From the NCBI RefSeq assembly GCF_011386835.1, contig NC_088792.1, forward strand, positions 66,093,287-66,157,286: DNA of 64,000 nt, in the 5' to 3' direction. The position numbers were made by a program, and so were the translations under genes. A model generated the notes under the pieces. The model was given only the letters and a program-made list of their open reading frames with translations, was not told the origin of the DNA and did not search any database. Source of the stretch: Chrysemys picta bellii. Taxonomy: Eukaryota; Chordata; Testudines; Emydidae. This document shows positions 1-12,124 of this stretch, piece after piece (within the stretch, counting starts at the first letter, position 1; each line of letters begins with the position of its first letter).

Positions 1-3000
1 ATCCTCCCATCACCACTACCATTTCAGTGGGACTACACATGTACTTAAAGCCAAGAATGTGTGTGTCCGAGACCTTGCAAGATCAAAGCCTGATTGCCAA
101 GAATGTATTTCTCTGCACTTGGGGGATTGGACTCAGTATTGTTTCAGTGGTTTCCCCCTCTTTAATTACACAAGACAGCTCATTTCAGTTACATCTGGTT
201 TTCAGAACTGTACAGCTTTATTACCTGGTTTTATAGCCAGCTTGACTGAAGCACAACCCGTTAAGTAACTGGCCTGTCTAATGTTGCACAGTGACTTTAA
301 TCTTCTAATTTCAAAATAAAATCATGTTTATATATGGAGCTTAACTTTATATATTTGTGTTGATGGTTAATAAGTACCTATTACTCTTCTGCCATAGGAA
401 TATTTGTGTTTTGTTCATTTTTCTACAGTGGTGAGAATAATTATTTGTGCTTACATTAGTGGACACATTTCAGATGTGCAGATTTTGGGAAGTTGACATA
501 AGGCTATAAAGAATAGGAAAGGGAAATCCAGTCTAATGTGTTTGCCCTTCTTGGATTAATCTTAATCCCACTTTCTTTTGTTGACTTTACCACTCTGTTC
601 CTTTCTTCTCCAGAAAGAAGCTGAGCATGGCACTGGAACTCCAATGTAGTTTGTTTTGAGATCACTTTTCCTGGTAATTTATTCCATATGTTTTGCCATT
701 GTATGAGTTATGCCTAAATTTCAGGGACTAAAGTAGACAAAAATAAATTACCTTTTATTATTTTTTGTCCTTTGCATCTCTCTCCCGAATTCGAGATACT
801 CTTGTCCTTCCACAGACTTTCTTCTTGCAGTATCCTTTCCCTGGCTGACACTGCACTTACGATCAGCCTATGACAGAAGTGGCTTATTTTTCAATAATTA
901 TTTTTGGCGGCTCATTTGTGTCTTGCTGATTTCCTGAATTATCCTTAGTTTACTAATTTTTAAATATTCCCCTGATAGGAAGCATGATGCAAAACAGATC
1001 CAGGCCTTCAATGAAGCATATCTGGGTTCAAAGGCACTTCAACCCATTTTCTGAGGATCCCACAGCTTTGTGCATCATGGAAGCTGGACTTTGGCTAATA
1101 AGGGGTTCTCAGCATATAGGTTGTGACCTCATGGAGATCTCAAACAAGTTTTAGTGGAGTAACCACCCTCCCTCTTGCCTTTTTGGTTTAAAAAAAAGTT
1201 TCTAATCCTTATAATTGCAGAAAGATGCTCCAAAATGTGAAATCAGTGTAAACTAATGCCTGCCTAAGGCTGCAGTCAGCCTGAAATAATCAGTCTAGGA
1301 AGTATGAATATCCCCTTTCATCTCAGTCAAGGCCCTGTGGCTTCTGCAACCCTGGAATTTGCTATTTTCCAATGTGTCATGACATTCAACATTTTTTCCA
1401 TGGAATTTTGCCATTTTTCTGTGGCCAGGCACCTATATCTTTGTTTTTCAGTAGTGTAGGAGTTAGGCCCTGCCTGTAGCTGCCTCTTGTTTTCCAGCTT
1501 ACTCCTTAAGATAAAGTTAATTAGATTATAGTTCATGCTCCCAACACTGTTTCATAGAGGCTGGCAGCTAGGTGGCTGTGATCACTGCATTTTTTCCCTC
1601 TATGCATTCAGTGCTTGCAGTCTGTCTTTCTCCTCTGCTGGATTCAAACTAAAGCAGCTTGTCAGCTACCTTGATACTTTAAAAGAGCTCCTGTAGAAGT
1701 TGGCAAAGGATTCTGGGGAGTGTGTACAGCCACTGAAAGGAAGGGCCACTGAGCCATTTAGAGACCAAACCACATCATCTTTACAGAAGAAACCCATAAA
1801 AGTTTATGGGTTTACAAATTCAGAAAATTGTTTTAATAAATGACAATACTGTAACCTGGAAATCCCCCTGTACATTAGACGTGGGATCACTGCATATAAC
1901 AAAAGCTAACAACCCTCATATACTTGAGGAAACATTGATTGCACCCATGGCCTCTGATATAAGTAATGCTCTGTTAGAATCTGCCGCTGCCAGTGAGGCA
2001 TAGTTGTTCCACTCCAGCATTGCAATCAGCTGACAAATTCATGATATCACTTCAGATGGTTGAGAATAGCCATGTAAAAGTATGCAGAAGAGTTAATACT
2101 TCATACTACAACTGGTTGAAACTCTAGATGTCATCTTCTGCCTAATATTTTTCCAGTATAGTTGAGAACCATCCATACAGGATGACTTTGTATTTCATTG
2201 TCCCCTGATGGACATGCTACAGAAGAAAAACATTCCTGAAGTTTTTCAAAATGAGTTTGTGCAGCTGGGTTGCATTGGCATAGCTGTATTGGTATTTGTA
2301 CTGATAGTCCCTAAACCTGTCAAGGAAACAGTGTGGCCTTACGAACAGAATCCAGTCCATTGCATCCCAAGCCATTTGGACACACTATTCAATGGGTGCT
2401 TTGGTGGCAAAGAGGATGCTAATGGAACTGAAGAAATGGGTGCTCAACATCACCAGCTTCTCTTCCACACCAAAGTTTATTGACTTTCATGTGGCAATGG
2501 TTTAATTGCTTGTTTGAACTCACAGAAAATGCAAGGTCTTTTCTTGGTGAATGTGGCTCTGCCCTTACTAAATAGTTCACTGATCAGTATTGGCTTGCTC
2601 TGAATTCTGCTGTCAATGGTCATGATATGAGTTCTCAGTTTCAGGATCACAAATCCCAAAAGGATCCCTAACAGGAGTCAGAGGGTTATTGTAGGAGTAT
2701 AAGCCCACATAAGGGCTGAGTGAACTATGGTTTTAAATTGAGTTTGGATTTTTAGTGTCAGTAATAGATCCAAAGCATGTGATTAAAAAGAATTAAATCA
2801 TAAGAAAGAAAAGTTGTTTGTGGTAAACTTGTAGTGATTCTGGAATTAACAGTGTTATTTAAGATTTGGGCTAAACAATAGAAATAAAGAAAACGTTAAT
2901 AAGTGGTTTGAAATATTTAATCCGGTAGTCAGGGGAAAAAGCTTGAAGACAGCAGAGTGTAGCCCTAAACTGCTTCAGCTGATTTTATCTAAGGTCTAAT

Positions 3001-3279
3001 AACCAGCAATGACATCACATGTTTGCTACAGTTTATAAAAAGGCAAAATTTTACAGGTTTTTTTTTCCTTCAAGCTTTTCTCTACCCCTTTGGAGATATG
3101 CCATGATGGGAGGACATCTCCTGGGCCCAAATCTGTACTATATATTTTGACCAGTGCTTATAACTATATGTTTGCTAGGGTTTAGAATATAGACATATGT
3201 ATGCTTGTTTTTGTAGTTTGAATGTAACCAACACCAGGTGGCCTTTGAACTAATAAAAGAATGGTTGTGTGGAAACTGA
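1..3279. other. Non-coding DNA, no supported gene
   Basis: AT-rich sequence with only short chance reading frames. A hydrophobic 91-codon frame at 2208-2483 and a 65-codon frame at 1806-2003 lie on the same strand and might be relics of an old processed copy, but no family could be assigned. No complete mobile element with recognisable ends was seen here. Confidence 0.6.
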
Positions 3280-3287
3280 GTCATGGT

Positions 3288-3780
3288 CAGGGCCGGCCTT
3301 AGGCACCAGCAAAACAAGCTGGTGCCTGGGGCGGCACATTTTTAGGGGCGGCATGGCCGGCACCAGAATGCCTCCCCCGCCGCCCCTAAAAATGTGCCCC
3401 AGCCGCTCTAGCTCACCTCCACTGCTGCTGCCGCTTGCGCACCACGGCCCGCAAAACAGCTGATTCGCGCACCGCTACTCGCCCTCCCTCCCAGGCTCTC
3501 AAACCTGGAAGGGAGGGGGAGATCTCGAGCGGCCGCAACGCGCAAAACAGCTTGAGAGCCTGGGAGGGAGAGGGGGAGAAGCGGCGCCCCCGCCGCGGCC
3601 ACTCGGAGTCTCCCCCTCCCTCCCTCCCTCCTAGGCTTGAGAGCCTGGGGGAGGAGGCAGGGCTGGGGATTTGGGGAAGGGGCGGAGTTGAGGCAGGGCC
3701 GGGGGTGGAGTAATTAAAAAATGGGGGGGGAGGCAAAATTGTTTTTGCTTGGGGCGGCAAAAATCCTAGAGCCGGCCTTG
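3288..3780. mobile_element. Non-autonomous hAT DNA transposon, 493 bp, with perfect 8-bp TSD
   Basis: The element starts CAGGGCCGGCC and ends GAGCCGGCCTTG, so the ends are inverted repeats. It is flanked on both sides by the identical octamer GTCATGGT (3280-3287 and 3781-3788), the 8-bp target duplication expected of hAT transposases. It has no transposase. The inside is very GC-rich and built of nested inverted repeats: GGCACCAGC/GCTGGTGCC near the left end, a ~22-bp arm pair at 3328-3352 and 3379-3400, and several copies of a CTCTCAAGC/GCTTGAGAG-type motif around 3490-3650. A related copy with the same ends lies at 17781-17995. Short open frames across it are a by-product of the GC content. 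Confidence 0.88.
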
Positions 3781-3788
3781 GTCATGGT

Positions 3789-6604
3789 AAACCTTAATAA
3801 ACTTATCAGGGAAATTATTTCCAACTGTTATGACCACTCTGCCCTTCCCATATTGCTAAAAGGGATGGGGATTCCAGGGAGGCCCAGGTTAGAAAAAGGG
3901 TGAGACCTATATCTTAGATCACTTACTACAGGCTACATTTTGATAAATGACTGAGGCATTTGGGCTGGTTCTATATTCACTATTGTTTTTACCTTTCCAA
4001 ATAAGTCCATATTTCATCATTACTTACTTATGCCAAAACATTTCTGGAAAAGGATTGGTATTTATATGATCAAAAATATAACATAGTATGCTTGTGTTCA
4101 ATAACTGTGACTGTTGTTCAGTGAATGTTGGGTAACATGTCTGAATCTGAATACTTCCTGCACCATCCGACATCACTTAGCGCATGTACAAAACTCTTCC
4201 ATCCCTGTTGATCATGCTGCTTGCTGAAATGGCTAGCTTGTTGTGTTTCTATAACTAAAGTTGTTTATGAGACTAGACTGTTGGCCTATCACTCAAACCC
4301 CAACCTGGGGGACCAGTGGACTGCTTTTCATCTGATCCCTACCATTTGACTTGTCTGGCGTAGGTGGCCCTACCGGGAGTTAAAACTCCTACTGGCATAG
4401 CTCTTGGGATTATTGGAACACTCAAGCTTTCCCACTACATCAAGGTACAGCCTACAGGGAAAGGGATATCATATGGGAACATATTTCCCTTTGATTTTTA
4501 TTTTTAGCTGGACATCCATTTGTTTGGGCAGGTAGTATGTTTATGCCTGATTCAAAAAATCATTTCCCACCATGTCAGCAGGGATTAAGTACTCTATATG
4601 TCAACACTAAGCTTAAGTATGGCCCCTTTTTAAATAAACTTCACACAAGAAAGCTCGCATGAGAGTTCCATTGGGATGTTGTCTTGAAAGAGTTTTCCAG
4701 CTTGGTTGATTCAAGGAGAAGGATGAAGTCCCAGTAGTTAGTTTCAGCACAGATAAAACACTTATAGATGTCAGTGGGCATTTTGTCTTGCTAAGTACTA
4801 CACAATCAAGCCAAAGATAAACTTACCCTATCATGCTCATTTTACTCTTCCAAGTAATTCCACTGAAGTATGGGGTTAATTGTGTAATTAAAAGGTGCAA
4901 GATTCAGACCATGATGGGTCTAGTTGCTCCTGCTTTTATCTAGGCCTTTGCTCTTTGCCACCTTCAAAGTGACCCACCAATGAAAGAAAAACTGTGCTTA
5001 TGCCCTTCTTTCATGATGTATAAAGTTGGCTTGAAAATATTTTTTTTTAAGTAGGTGAATGGGTGGGAGAAGGTTCTGTTTGATTCCTGCTTTGACCCCC
5101 AAATCAGAAATTCAGTGTCTCGTGTAACTTTTCTTTTAGCCCCTATATAAAATATCTAATGAATATTGTGGAGTAAGGAGGAGACTTTCAACATCCTTGT
5201 GGTTTGTGAACCCACAGCACATCAGCAGATTCTCCAGAAAAAAACAAAGAAGATTATCCTTAACATCCCTGTACTTCAAAAGGTGAAATGAAGCATGAAG
5301 AAAATGTAGGCCACCTTTAATACAAAGTTAAAGTGTTATTGTAATTTTTAGATCTTTTTCACCTGTGATGCACCAGAACATTTCAATTTTGTTTTAAAAT
5401 GTATTTTGGAAACAAAGTAATTACACTAGTAACAAACCTCGTAACCAAAAGGGTATTGTCACACTCCTAATTATGTATTCTATTTTGCTAATCTCTTCTG
5501 TTTTCTACAGTACAGAAGCGCAATCCACTTTTAAAGTTGCCAAAGCCTCATCCCCAAATTGCACAAGAAGCAGTAGCTATGTATATGCATGGGGGGAAAG
5601 GGGGAGAGGGGTTTCCAGAATTACAAAATAATTCCTGTGTAACCTTTCTGTTTTCAGGGGGAAAGGGAGGGTCACTTTGGTTTGGTTTAAAGTGGATGGT
5701 GCCAAATTCAAGGGCAAATAAACACTAAGCTTCCCTTCTTATTTCTGATGATTTTTTATCTCTGTGTGCTCAATACTAGCATGTTTCATTTCTGCGTTTT
5801 CTGGGTTTTTTTATTTGCTGCTCTAGTGCGATTGCTGTAAGCAGCAACAAATCAGGAAACCATCATAATATTCAAATGAAGCAGCCACTTTTGCTGTCTG
5901 AGTTCAACATTGTTACTGGGAAACATATAAATGAAAGTCTGCTTCAAACCCACCTAAATAGGATTCTGATCAAAGTGAGACAGATATATATGTTTGTTTC
6001 TTGCAGTGCAGTCCTCTTTACTTTACAACAGGAATATCATCAGTTACCTTCTTTTAAATGGTACATGGATATACAAAATACCATGCAAAATAAGAAGCAT
6101 TCGTTGTCTCCAGCAGAAATTGTATTCATTTCTGTTTTATTAAAATGCTATATAGTTAAACTTCATTTCAGAGGGTTCAGTTTAAACTGTGAATTATTAC
6201 TGTGTAAAATAGGGAACCATGGAAAATTCTTGATGCAGATACAGTTTATTTATAAAGTGTCTTCTGGGATGTCACGTGGTTTACAGTGAGTCTACTCAAT
6301 TAATAAAATAGCTTTTCTCAGCAAGTATTTCTAGTGTAATGTCCATAAACTATAGTGTACTCAAGGGTGCTAAAAGTATTCAGGCTTATTCATGGCAATA
6401 TACTAAAGAGAGAGCAAACAGTTGCCAGAACCAACATCATGTCACCTTTTTGTATCTTTTCAATTTAATTAAAAGCTCTGAATACAAAGTAACTTTTATC
6501 TGTCTTGTAAAGGAAAATGCAAATACTTAAATAAACCATGACAGACAGGTTTTCTAGTTTCTTTTATATATGCTATTATATACATATACATTCCATGTAT
6601 ATGC
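3789..6604. other. Non-coding DNA, no supported gene
   Basis: No recognisable gene. A 137-codon frame (5876-6289) is AT-rich, lacks any recognisable domain and looks accidental. An exon-like stretch after a good acceptor (CTACAG at 5505-5510) has no convincing donor. There is no well-bounded repeat. Confidence 0.55.
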
Positions 6605-6835
6605 CCCCCAGCACTGTAGCATGTGAGCATCTCACAATTCTGAATGTATTTATCCTCAGATCACCCCTGTAAGATAGGAAATGCTATTATCTCCATTTTA
6701 CAGATTGAGAACTGATGCCCAGAGAGTCTAAGTGATTTGCCAAGGTCACAAAGGAAGTGTGTAGTGGAGCAGAAAATTGAACCTAGGTCTTCCATCTCCT
6801 GGACTTGTGCCCAAAGCCTAAGGACCATCCTTCTT
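6605..6835 (+). repeat. MIR-like tRNA-core SINE remnant
   Basis: The stretch around 6690-6830 follows the 3' half of the MIR consensus in order: CCATTTTACAGAT, then CCCAGAGAG, AAGTGATTTGCC, AAGGTCACA, a GTGG-AGCAGAA segment, GAACCTAGGTCTTC and CCAAAGCC. Copies of this ancient family occur in all amniotes. It is heavily diverged and no target duplication can be seen. Confidence 0.7.
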
Positions 6836-7029
6836 CCCCAGTTTTATTATCTTTGTTGTCGGCTTCCTTTTGCATGGTGTGACATACCTGGGTACAATCA
6901 AGGCTAATGAGCAGCTCTGCCACCCTTGCCCTGCAGTCTTGGGTGCCTTATGATGCCTTGCTGAAGGAGTTCCCACCTGAGCCACTCACAAAAACTGTAA
7001 AGCAGCTGGCCGGCCCAGGCTAAGAGGCT

Positions 7030-7240
7030 CAGGCCCCGGCGTCTCCCGCCCGGCTCAGCTTGGGCCCTGGGGCGCCGGCCCCCGGCCAAGCACCGCCGGT
7101 CCCGGCCCGGCCCCGACCGAGCACCGCCGGCCCCGGCCCCGTCCCAGCCCCGGCCGAGCACCGCCGGCCCCGGCCCCCCGGCCGAGCACCGCCGGCGCTG
7201 GCCCTGGCCCTGCACCGCCGGCCCTGCACCGCTGGGCCCT
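7030..7240. repeat. GC-rich minisatellite
   Basis: About 200 bp of nearly pure G+C inside AT-rich DNA. The repeated core is GCACCGCCGG followed by CCCCGGCCCC-type spacers. The core recurs near 7088, 7119, 7158, 7186 and 7211, with a degenerate form near 7226, at spacings of about 15 to 40 bp. Units differ in length and in point changes, as in a variable minisatellite. Long overlapping frames on both strands (for example 7060-7401) are low-complexity artefacts and not proteins. It abuts the palindromic repeat at 7258. Confidence 0.8.
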
Positions 7241-7257
7241 CCCTCCCTTCCTCCCTA

Positions 7258-7360
7258 TTTTCCCGGACATGTCCGTCTTTTTGGGATTTCCTCCCGGACG
7301 GGGATTTGAGGCCCCAAAAGCCGGACATGTCCGGGAAAATCTGGACGTATGGTAACCCTA
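7258..7360. repeat. Inverted repeat built on CGGACATGTCCG palindromes
   Basis: An 18-bp arm (7258-7275) is repeated in perfect inverted orientation at 7322-7339. Each arm itself holds the 12-bp palindrome CGGACATGTCCG. The spacer carries the partner motifs TTTTTGGGATTT and CCCGGACGGGGA. The right side ends ACGTATGGTAACCCT, which resembles a terminal repeat of a dispersed DNA element. The matching left terminus is not visible and may have been displaced by the minisatellite. Family assignment is open. Confidence 0.6.
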
Positions 7361-7439
7361 CCAAAATGCACTGCTCTCTTTGCCATTGCCGGAGCTGCTA
7401 ATGTGGATGCGCTCTACCGGCACAAGGATCACGGTGTGA

Positions 7440-7523
7440 ATACGCAACAGCAGTTTAATTCCAGAGCTTTAATAAAAGTGGTATAACTTGTTGTGCAGAA
7501 ACTTGCCAGTGTAGACATACCCT
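7440..7523. mobile_element. Harbinger-type MITE, right-end fragment
   Basis: The end CCAGTGTAGACATACCC followed by TTA matches the inverted-repeat end and target site of the Harbinger-type MITEs elsewhere in the window (compare 44359-44639). No partner left end was found, so this is a fragment. Confidence 0.45.
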
Positions 7524-7539
7524 TAGGTTACACTCTGGC

Positions 7540-9403
7540 TCTCACCAGCCTGGGTTATACTGCAGGGTGACCCTACCCCACTCCCTGTCTTAGATTTTCC
7601 CCCAGAAATGTTTTTCCTGTACTGCCCAGCCCTCCTGTGGGCAAGACAAGTTTATATAAAGTTAGCTATTTCTTTAATAGAAATAATATTCACACAACTG
7701 TTGAGATGAGTTCCTGTCTGCATCCTGTAAAACTTGCCCATAGCGGTATTGCCCTGGCCTCTTCTTTTGTCATTCAGTGTTGCACGCATTCTAAAACAAT
7801 ATGCATTTCCACACCTTTTGGGGGCAAAGCCAGACTTTGAGGCACCTGCTCCCCTACTTGGTGTAAACTTTGCTTGTGCCAATCAGAAACGAATACAAAC
7901 AGGTTTTGGGCCCCATCCCCTATGACACTTCTATGATGTCATAGTTGGTACTTTATGGGCCTGCCTGCCATGTGCAGGCAGGGAGAGGAGAAAGAAAAAT
8001 GAATCCTGTGTATCCTGTGTACACCCGTAACCGAGCCTGATCACCTCAAAGCCTCTCTCTCAGCTCATGTGTTTCAAACAGAGTTTCTACGTTTGCCGGT
8101 CGTTATGCGTTGGTTTGTATTTGTAAGTATCAGTTATTACTAAATGCTGCATCTTTGTTTATAAATATTGTTAGTAGATATTTTAGTCATTGTGTGTTTT
8201 AAGTTTCATTAACTCTAGTAGCTAATCAAACGCTGCTCCCTTACCCCTGGTAATTATCCCCAATAAAACTTTAAATTGATTAATTTTAGTTGTGTGTGTG
8301 TGTGTGTCTGCAGTTTGCATCGTGACCCATACTCTCCTTGCATCCCTTACCAATATAGTCTATTGCCATGTGCAGCCTGGTAAATAACAGGCCTGCATTT
8401 TCTTTCACCTCTGCGTGCCCGTGGCAATCCACAACAACTTGCCACCTCAAATAGAGTTTCCACAACACTTCAATTTAAACACAATAAATTGATAGCTAAA
8501 ACAATCAAACAAGTTTATTAACCATAAAGAGAGAAATTTTAAGTAAGTACAAATATGAGGCATAAAAGTCAGAAAAGGTTAGAGAAAAATAAAGATAAAA
8601 CACAACTGATGCTTAACTTAAACTATGTTAAATTCAAAGCAAAGTTTTCTTACCACATGCTTTCATCCATCTTATTGACTCAACTTCCTAGATCAGGACC
8701 CCTTCTCCCAGAATCCAACAAATGCATCCTTTGTTGCTTCAGATCCAGTGAATGTGATGGGCTGGGAGACAGAGAGGAGGTGCCTTGGGGTATTTGTCCC
8801 TATTTTTTTAATACTTTCAGTCCCCCTCTTGAAACACATTTTCAGCAGGGTACCAGAAGACACAAAGTTTATAGGAAAGGATGGTTCCCTGCTGCTTTTT
8901 TCTCATCTGTTAGAGCTTCTTTTGTTTCCCTTCCTGCTTGATGACTCTGTTTACTGCTTAAATGCAAATTAAGCAGAGCACACATTCCTTTGTTTGAGAT
9001 AGACCTGTTTGCCAATCTCAGTTTGGAACATGTATTAATAATACCATACAGTGCAATCTTATAACTTTACATACAATGTTGCCACATATTTTATCAGGAC
9101 ACTAATGACCAGCAAATTATGAGTTTTCAAATGATACCTTACAAGGCATACTTTGTATGAAGATTATTACAATAGTGTGTAGGGTGTGACTAGAGGGGTG
9201 CATTCTGTCACAGGTGGCAAGGAGTATCCAAAGCAATCATCTATTTACTCCATCAGACACCACTGCCTTTGGACCCTTCATCACAATAACCCTTGTTCCT
9301 GAAGAGGGCTGCATATGTTTCACATCAGAGCCTGTCAGTGTTATTCTGAGCACCAGCCATTAAGGGTTGCAGATGAGAGAAATCTGGTGCTCCTTCCTCT
9401 GTG
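7540..9403. other. Non-coding DNA with a short (TG)n tract
   Basis: No gene recognised. A dinucleotide (TG) tract occupies 8291-8306. Frames at 8555-8941 and 8748-8972 overlap each other, have no domain signal and are regarded as accidental. Confidence 0.55.
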
Positions 9404-9411
9404 GGATAGAG

Positions 9412-9588
9412 CAGTGCTTCTCAAGCTATCTCATGTGGGGGACCAGCAATTTTTTTTCCCAATGTGCCAGGGACCGGTGCCATATTATTATCCTGTTCGA
9501 CGCTCTTATGAGGAAACTCGCTGTGGACCAGCAGCCAATGGCTTGTGGACCGGCACCGGTCCGCGGACCATCACTTTGAGAAGCACTG
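9412..9588. mobile_element. hAT MITE (Charlie-like ends), 177 bp
   Basis: Begins CAGTGCTTCTCAAGC and ends CTTTGAGAAGCACTG, giving ~15-bp terminal inverted repeats of the CAGTG-TTCTCAA type known from hAT/Charlie elements. The flanks are GGATAGAG (9404-9411) and GGCTAGAG (9589-9596), an 8-bp target duplication with one mismatch. The centre carries GGACCGGTGCC and GGCACCGGTCC in inverted orientation. There is no coding capacity. Confidence 0.85.
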
Positions 9589-9596
9589 GGCTAGAG

Positions 9597-10428
9597 TATG
9601 TGAGGACTCTTCTGAGTTCTTAAGCCTCACTTCGTGAATTTTAGTACCAACTTGTGTCCCCACAGGCCAACACAATACACCACTGCTAGATTGCCAGAAT
9701 AGCAATACCACTTCTGTGGCGTCTGCATTTTTAAATGTGAATTTGATGCCAACAAAATATGCCTGACACCCTGGATTCTTCTATCTAGCCATAAAGCAGG
9801 TTCTGTTTAAGCATCATCTGTACAGGTTTCCCCACATTGCCCTAATGGTGAACCTCAACCATTACCTGGAGAAACCACCTATGGGATTAAGAAGACAGCT
9901 CAGGCTCCTTACCCATCAGTCTTCGGCCTTCCTGAGGAGAATGCTAACAAGGTAGCCATCTCTGACTCCTATCGCTTCTCCTGCATAAAACTCATCTACA
10001 ACATATAAACCTGAGGTAGGAAATACTGTTTTCCTCCTCGCCAGTAAGCTTTCAACACCAAAGGGCTATATGACTTGGAGGGCCTGAAATGCAATGTTAA
10101 GACTTCATAACCAAGTATCTGAAAGCTCTATTTTGCCTAACATACTTATCCGTTTCATACATTTCTGCTCAAAAGTTTATCATTGCAATTATTGCTAATG
10201 AAAGTATTATGTGTAGTGCCAAACTCATGAGCCAGAGGGTTGATTCTTTTTTTCTTCAAGTTTTTCAGTACCTACTAAGTGGCACTACTCAGGAACTTTT
10301 TGATGAAAACTTTTGTCAGAAAATACCAATTGATTGAAACGTATTGCTCTAGGGTGGATTTTCTGGAGAGAGAGAGAGAGAGATAGACAGACAGACAGAC
10401 ACCACAACCACCACCTTATCTCATAATA
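9597..10428. other. Non-coding DNA with (GA)n/(GACA)n microsatellite
   Basis: No gene recognised. Positions ~10366-10402 hold a compound simple repeat, GA dinucleotides followed by GACA tetranucleotides. Confidence 0.6.
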
Positions 10429-10562
10429 GCTAATAGCCCAGTGGTTAGAACACTCACTTGGGACATGGAGACCCAACTTTAAGTCCTTGCTCTGCCTGAT
10501 TCAGCTCAGGAATTTGAATCTGTTTCTCCTATGTCCCACAGGTGAGTGCCCTTTCCACCATA
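10429..10562. repeat. Palindromic tRNA-like dispersed repeat
   Basis: The left arm reads TAGCCCAGTGGTTAGAACAC, then CTCACTTGGGACATGGAGAC and a TTTAAGTCC segment. The right arm, read on the other strand, has the same order: TGGTGGAAAGGGCACTCAC, CTGTGGGACATAGGAGA, ATTCAAATTCC. The two arms meet around a CTGCCTGATTCAGCT centre. TAGCCCAGTGGTTAGA and the TTCAAATTCC-type motif resemble tRNA A and B boxes, so each strand looks like a degenerate tRNA gene. Similar tRNA-like text occurs inside the repeat at 15845-16840. Whether it is a SINE or a MITE that captured tRNA sequence cannot be decided here. Confidence 0.6.
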
Positions 10563-12124
10563 TTATTGGTTATTCTGGGGTCAGTTGTTCTTTTAATAAA
10601 AAAGCAAGATAAAGATCTTGGTTTTCTTCTGCACTGGAACAAAAACAAATTCCAAAACCTCAGAATGTTTTGACAATATAGTTCTCATTTTCTGGCCAAC
10701 CCTGCTACTAATTATATTAATTCATTACTGCAAATGGAACTCCAGTACCATAAAACCAGATTCTGCTCTAATTAAAGGGAATGGCAAAACTGTCATTGAC
10801 CTCTGTAGGAGTAGGTTCAGGCCCATAACTTTCTTGTATTGTACATTAAATGACAATCAGAAATACCATATTTTTCCATTAAAATGATATATGTTGTGTG
10901 ACAAGTAGTAGCATAGGGGTTAATCTGAAGGTCATAATTAGAGTTTTTAATAGAAGGTTAAGTATTTTTAATACCCAATTCTAAATTTCTGTTACACTAA
11001 CTGATGCTATTCAGGATTTTTACACATGGCACAGTTGAATTTGGCGGCAGATGAATGTATGCTATATTTCAAATTCCTCAGTTTTGCTGATCTAGCATCT
11101 TCTGAGGCATTACACCATGTGGTGAACAAACACACTATAAGCAAAGAAGTTTTCCACTGAGAGTTGACACTTATTTAAAACATTTAATACTTTCCTGTTT
11201 CCTGCTGGTAGAAATAATGTAAATTTTAATTTGATCTGAAGAATTGTGCAATTATTATAATAGATATCATTTAATTATCTTTGGGGAGTTTAGGTGCAGC
11301 ATGTACTAGCTAATGGCAAATCCATTAACTGATTAACTGAGTTATATAAAGAAAGTTTATTATCCATACATTTGGTTGATATGGCATTAAGTCAAAATAT
11401 ATTTGAAGAGATATTCACTTTGTATTTAAAATACCTTACAGAAAAATCATTGTGCCAGATAGTAATGAAATATTTGAAATACTAGTTACTATAAAACTAG
11501 GAAATACTATAAAAGCATAAAAACAACCTAAAAATAACCCAAGGCACTACTAATTGAGTATGATTCAGTGCTTCCAGTAAATTCATGGCAGCTACGAGCA
11601 ACAGAAAAACAGCGCTCCCTACCTTGAAAGACTGCCAGTTTACCATAGGATATTGATCCAAACAGTTTGAACATCTTCCGGATAGAAGATTACCAAAAGT
11701 CAGTCCCTCTTGGGACTTCTTTCCTCTCCCATGGCCACAGGCAGCTCCATCCGAAAGTCATCACTTTCCCTGATCTATTAAGATTTAGAAATTATTCTAC
11801 AGCTGATGTGTTTCTTTTCTTGACATTAGTCTTAGGAGTGTAGTTTGGTCAGGTGGGGCTAAATAATCTAGCAGTCTTAAACTATGCCATGGTATCTTGG
11901 AAATACCTACATTTTGCAATTATTCCATTGCCTTCAAAATACCTTCAGAATATTGTTTATTTGCACCATATAAATATCACAGCATATGAGTTTATTGTCA
12001 CATTCTTGTTCTGATGGGGCTCTGCTCTGCCTATAAAAATAGACAAATATTTGAGTACTGTGTGGCTACAAGTGAGCTACTTGATGCTTTCCCAGACTGC
12101 TTGGTAAGTGTGTTTGCCTACCAG
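10563..12124. other. AT-rich non-coding DNA
   Basis: Nothing recognisable. A 89-codon frame (10618-10887) lies in AT-rich sequence without domain signal or splice context. Confidence 0.55.

Noticed and set aside
2208..2483. 91-codon frame with a hydrophobic stretch
   Set aside because: Looks a little like a membrane segment, but no family motif could be recognised, no splice sites or start context support it, and the neighbouring frame is not collinear with any known protein. Kept only as a remark.
5511..5572. Exon-like stretch after a good acceptor
   Set aside because: No acceptable donor follows in the open frame (only AGCA|GTAGCT), and the peptide is not recognisable.
5876..6289. 137-codon open frame
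   Set aside because: AT-rich with no domain, coding-like codon bias or splice context; a chance frame.
7266..7337. Functional p53 response element
   Set aside because: The two decamers are separated by about 47 bp, far more than the usual spacer of up to about 13 bp, and they lie in a repeat; kept only as a repeat-derived motif.
7060..7401. Overlapping long frames on both strands
   Set aside because: Caused by the GC-rich minisatellite, which lacks stop codons in several frames; proline/alanine/glycine low complexity.
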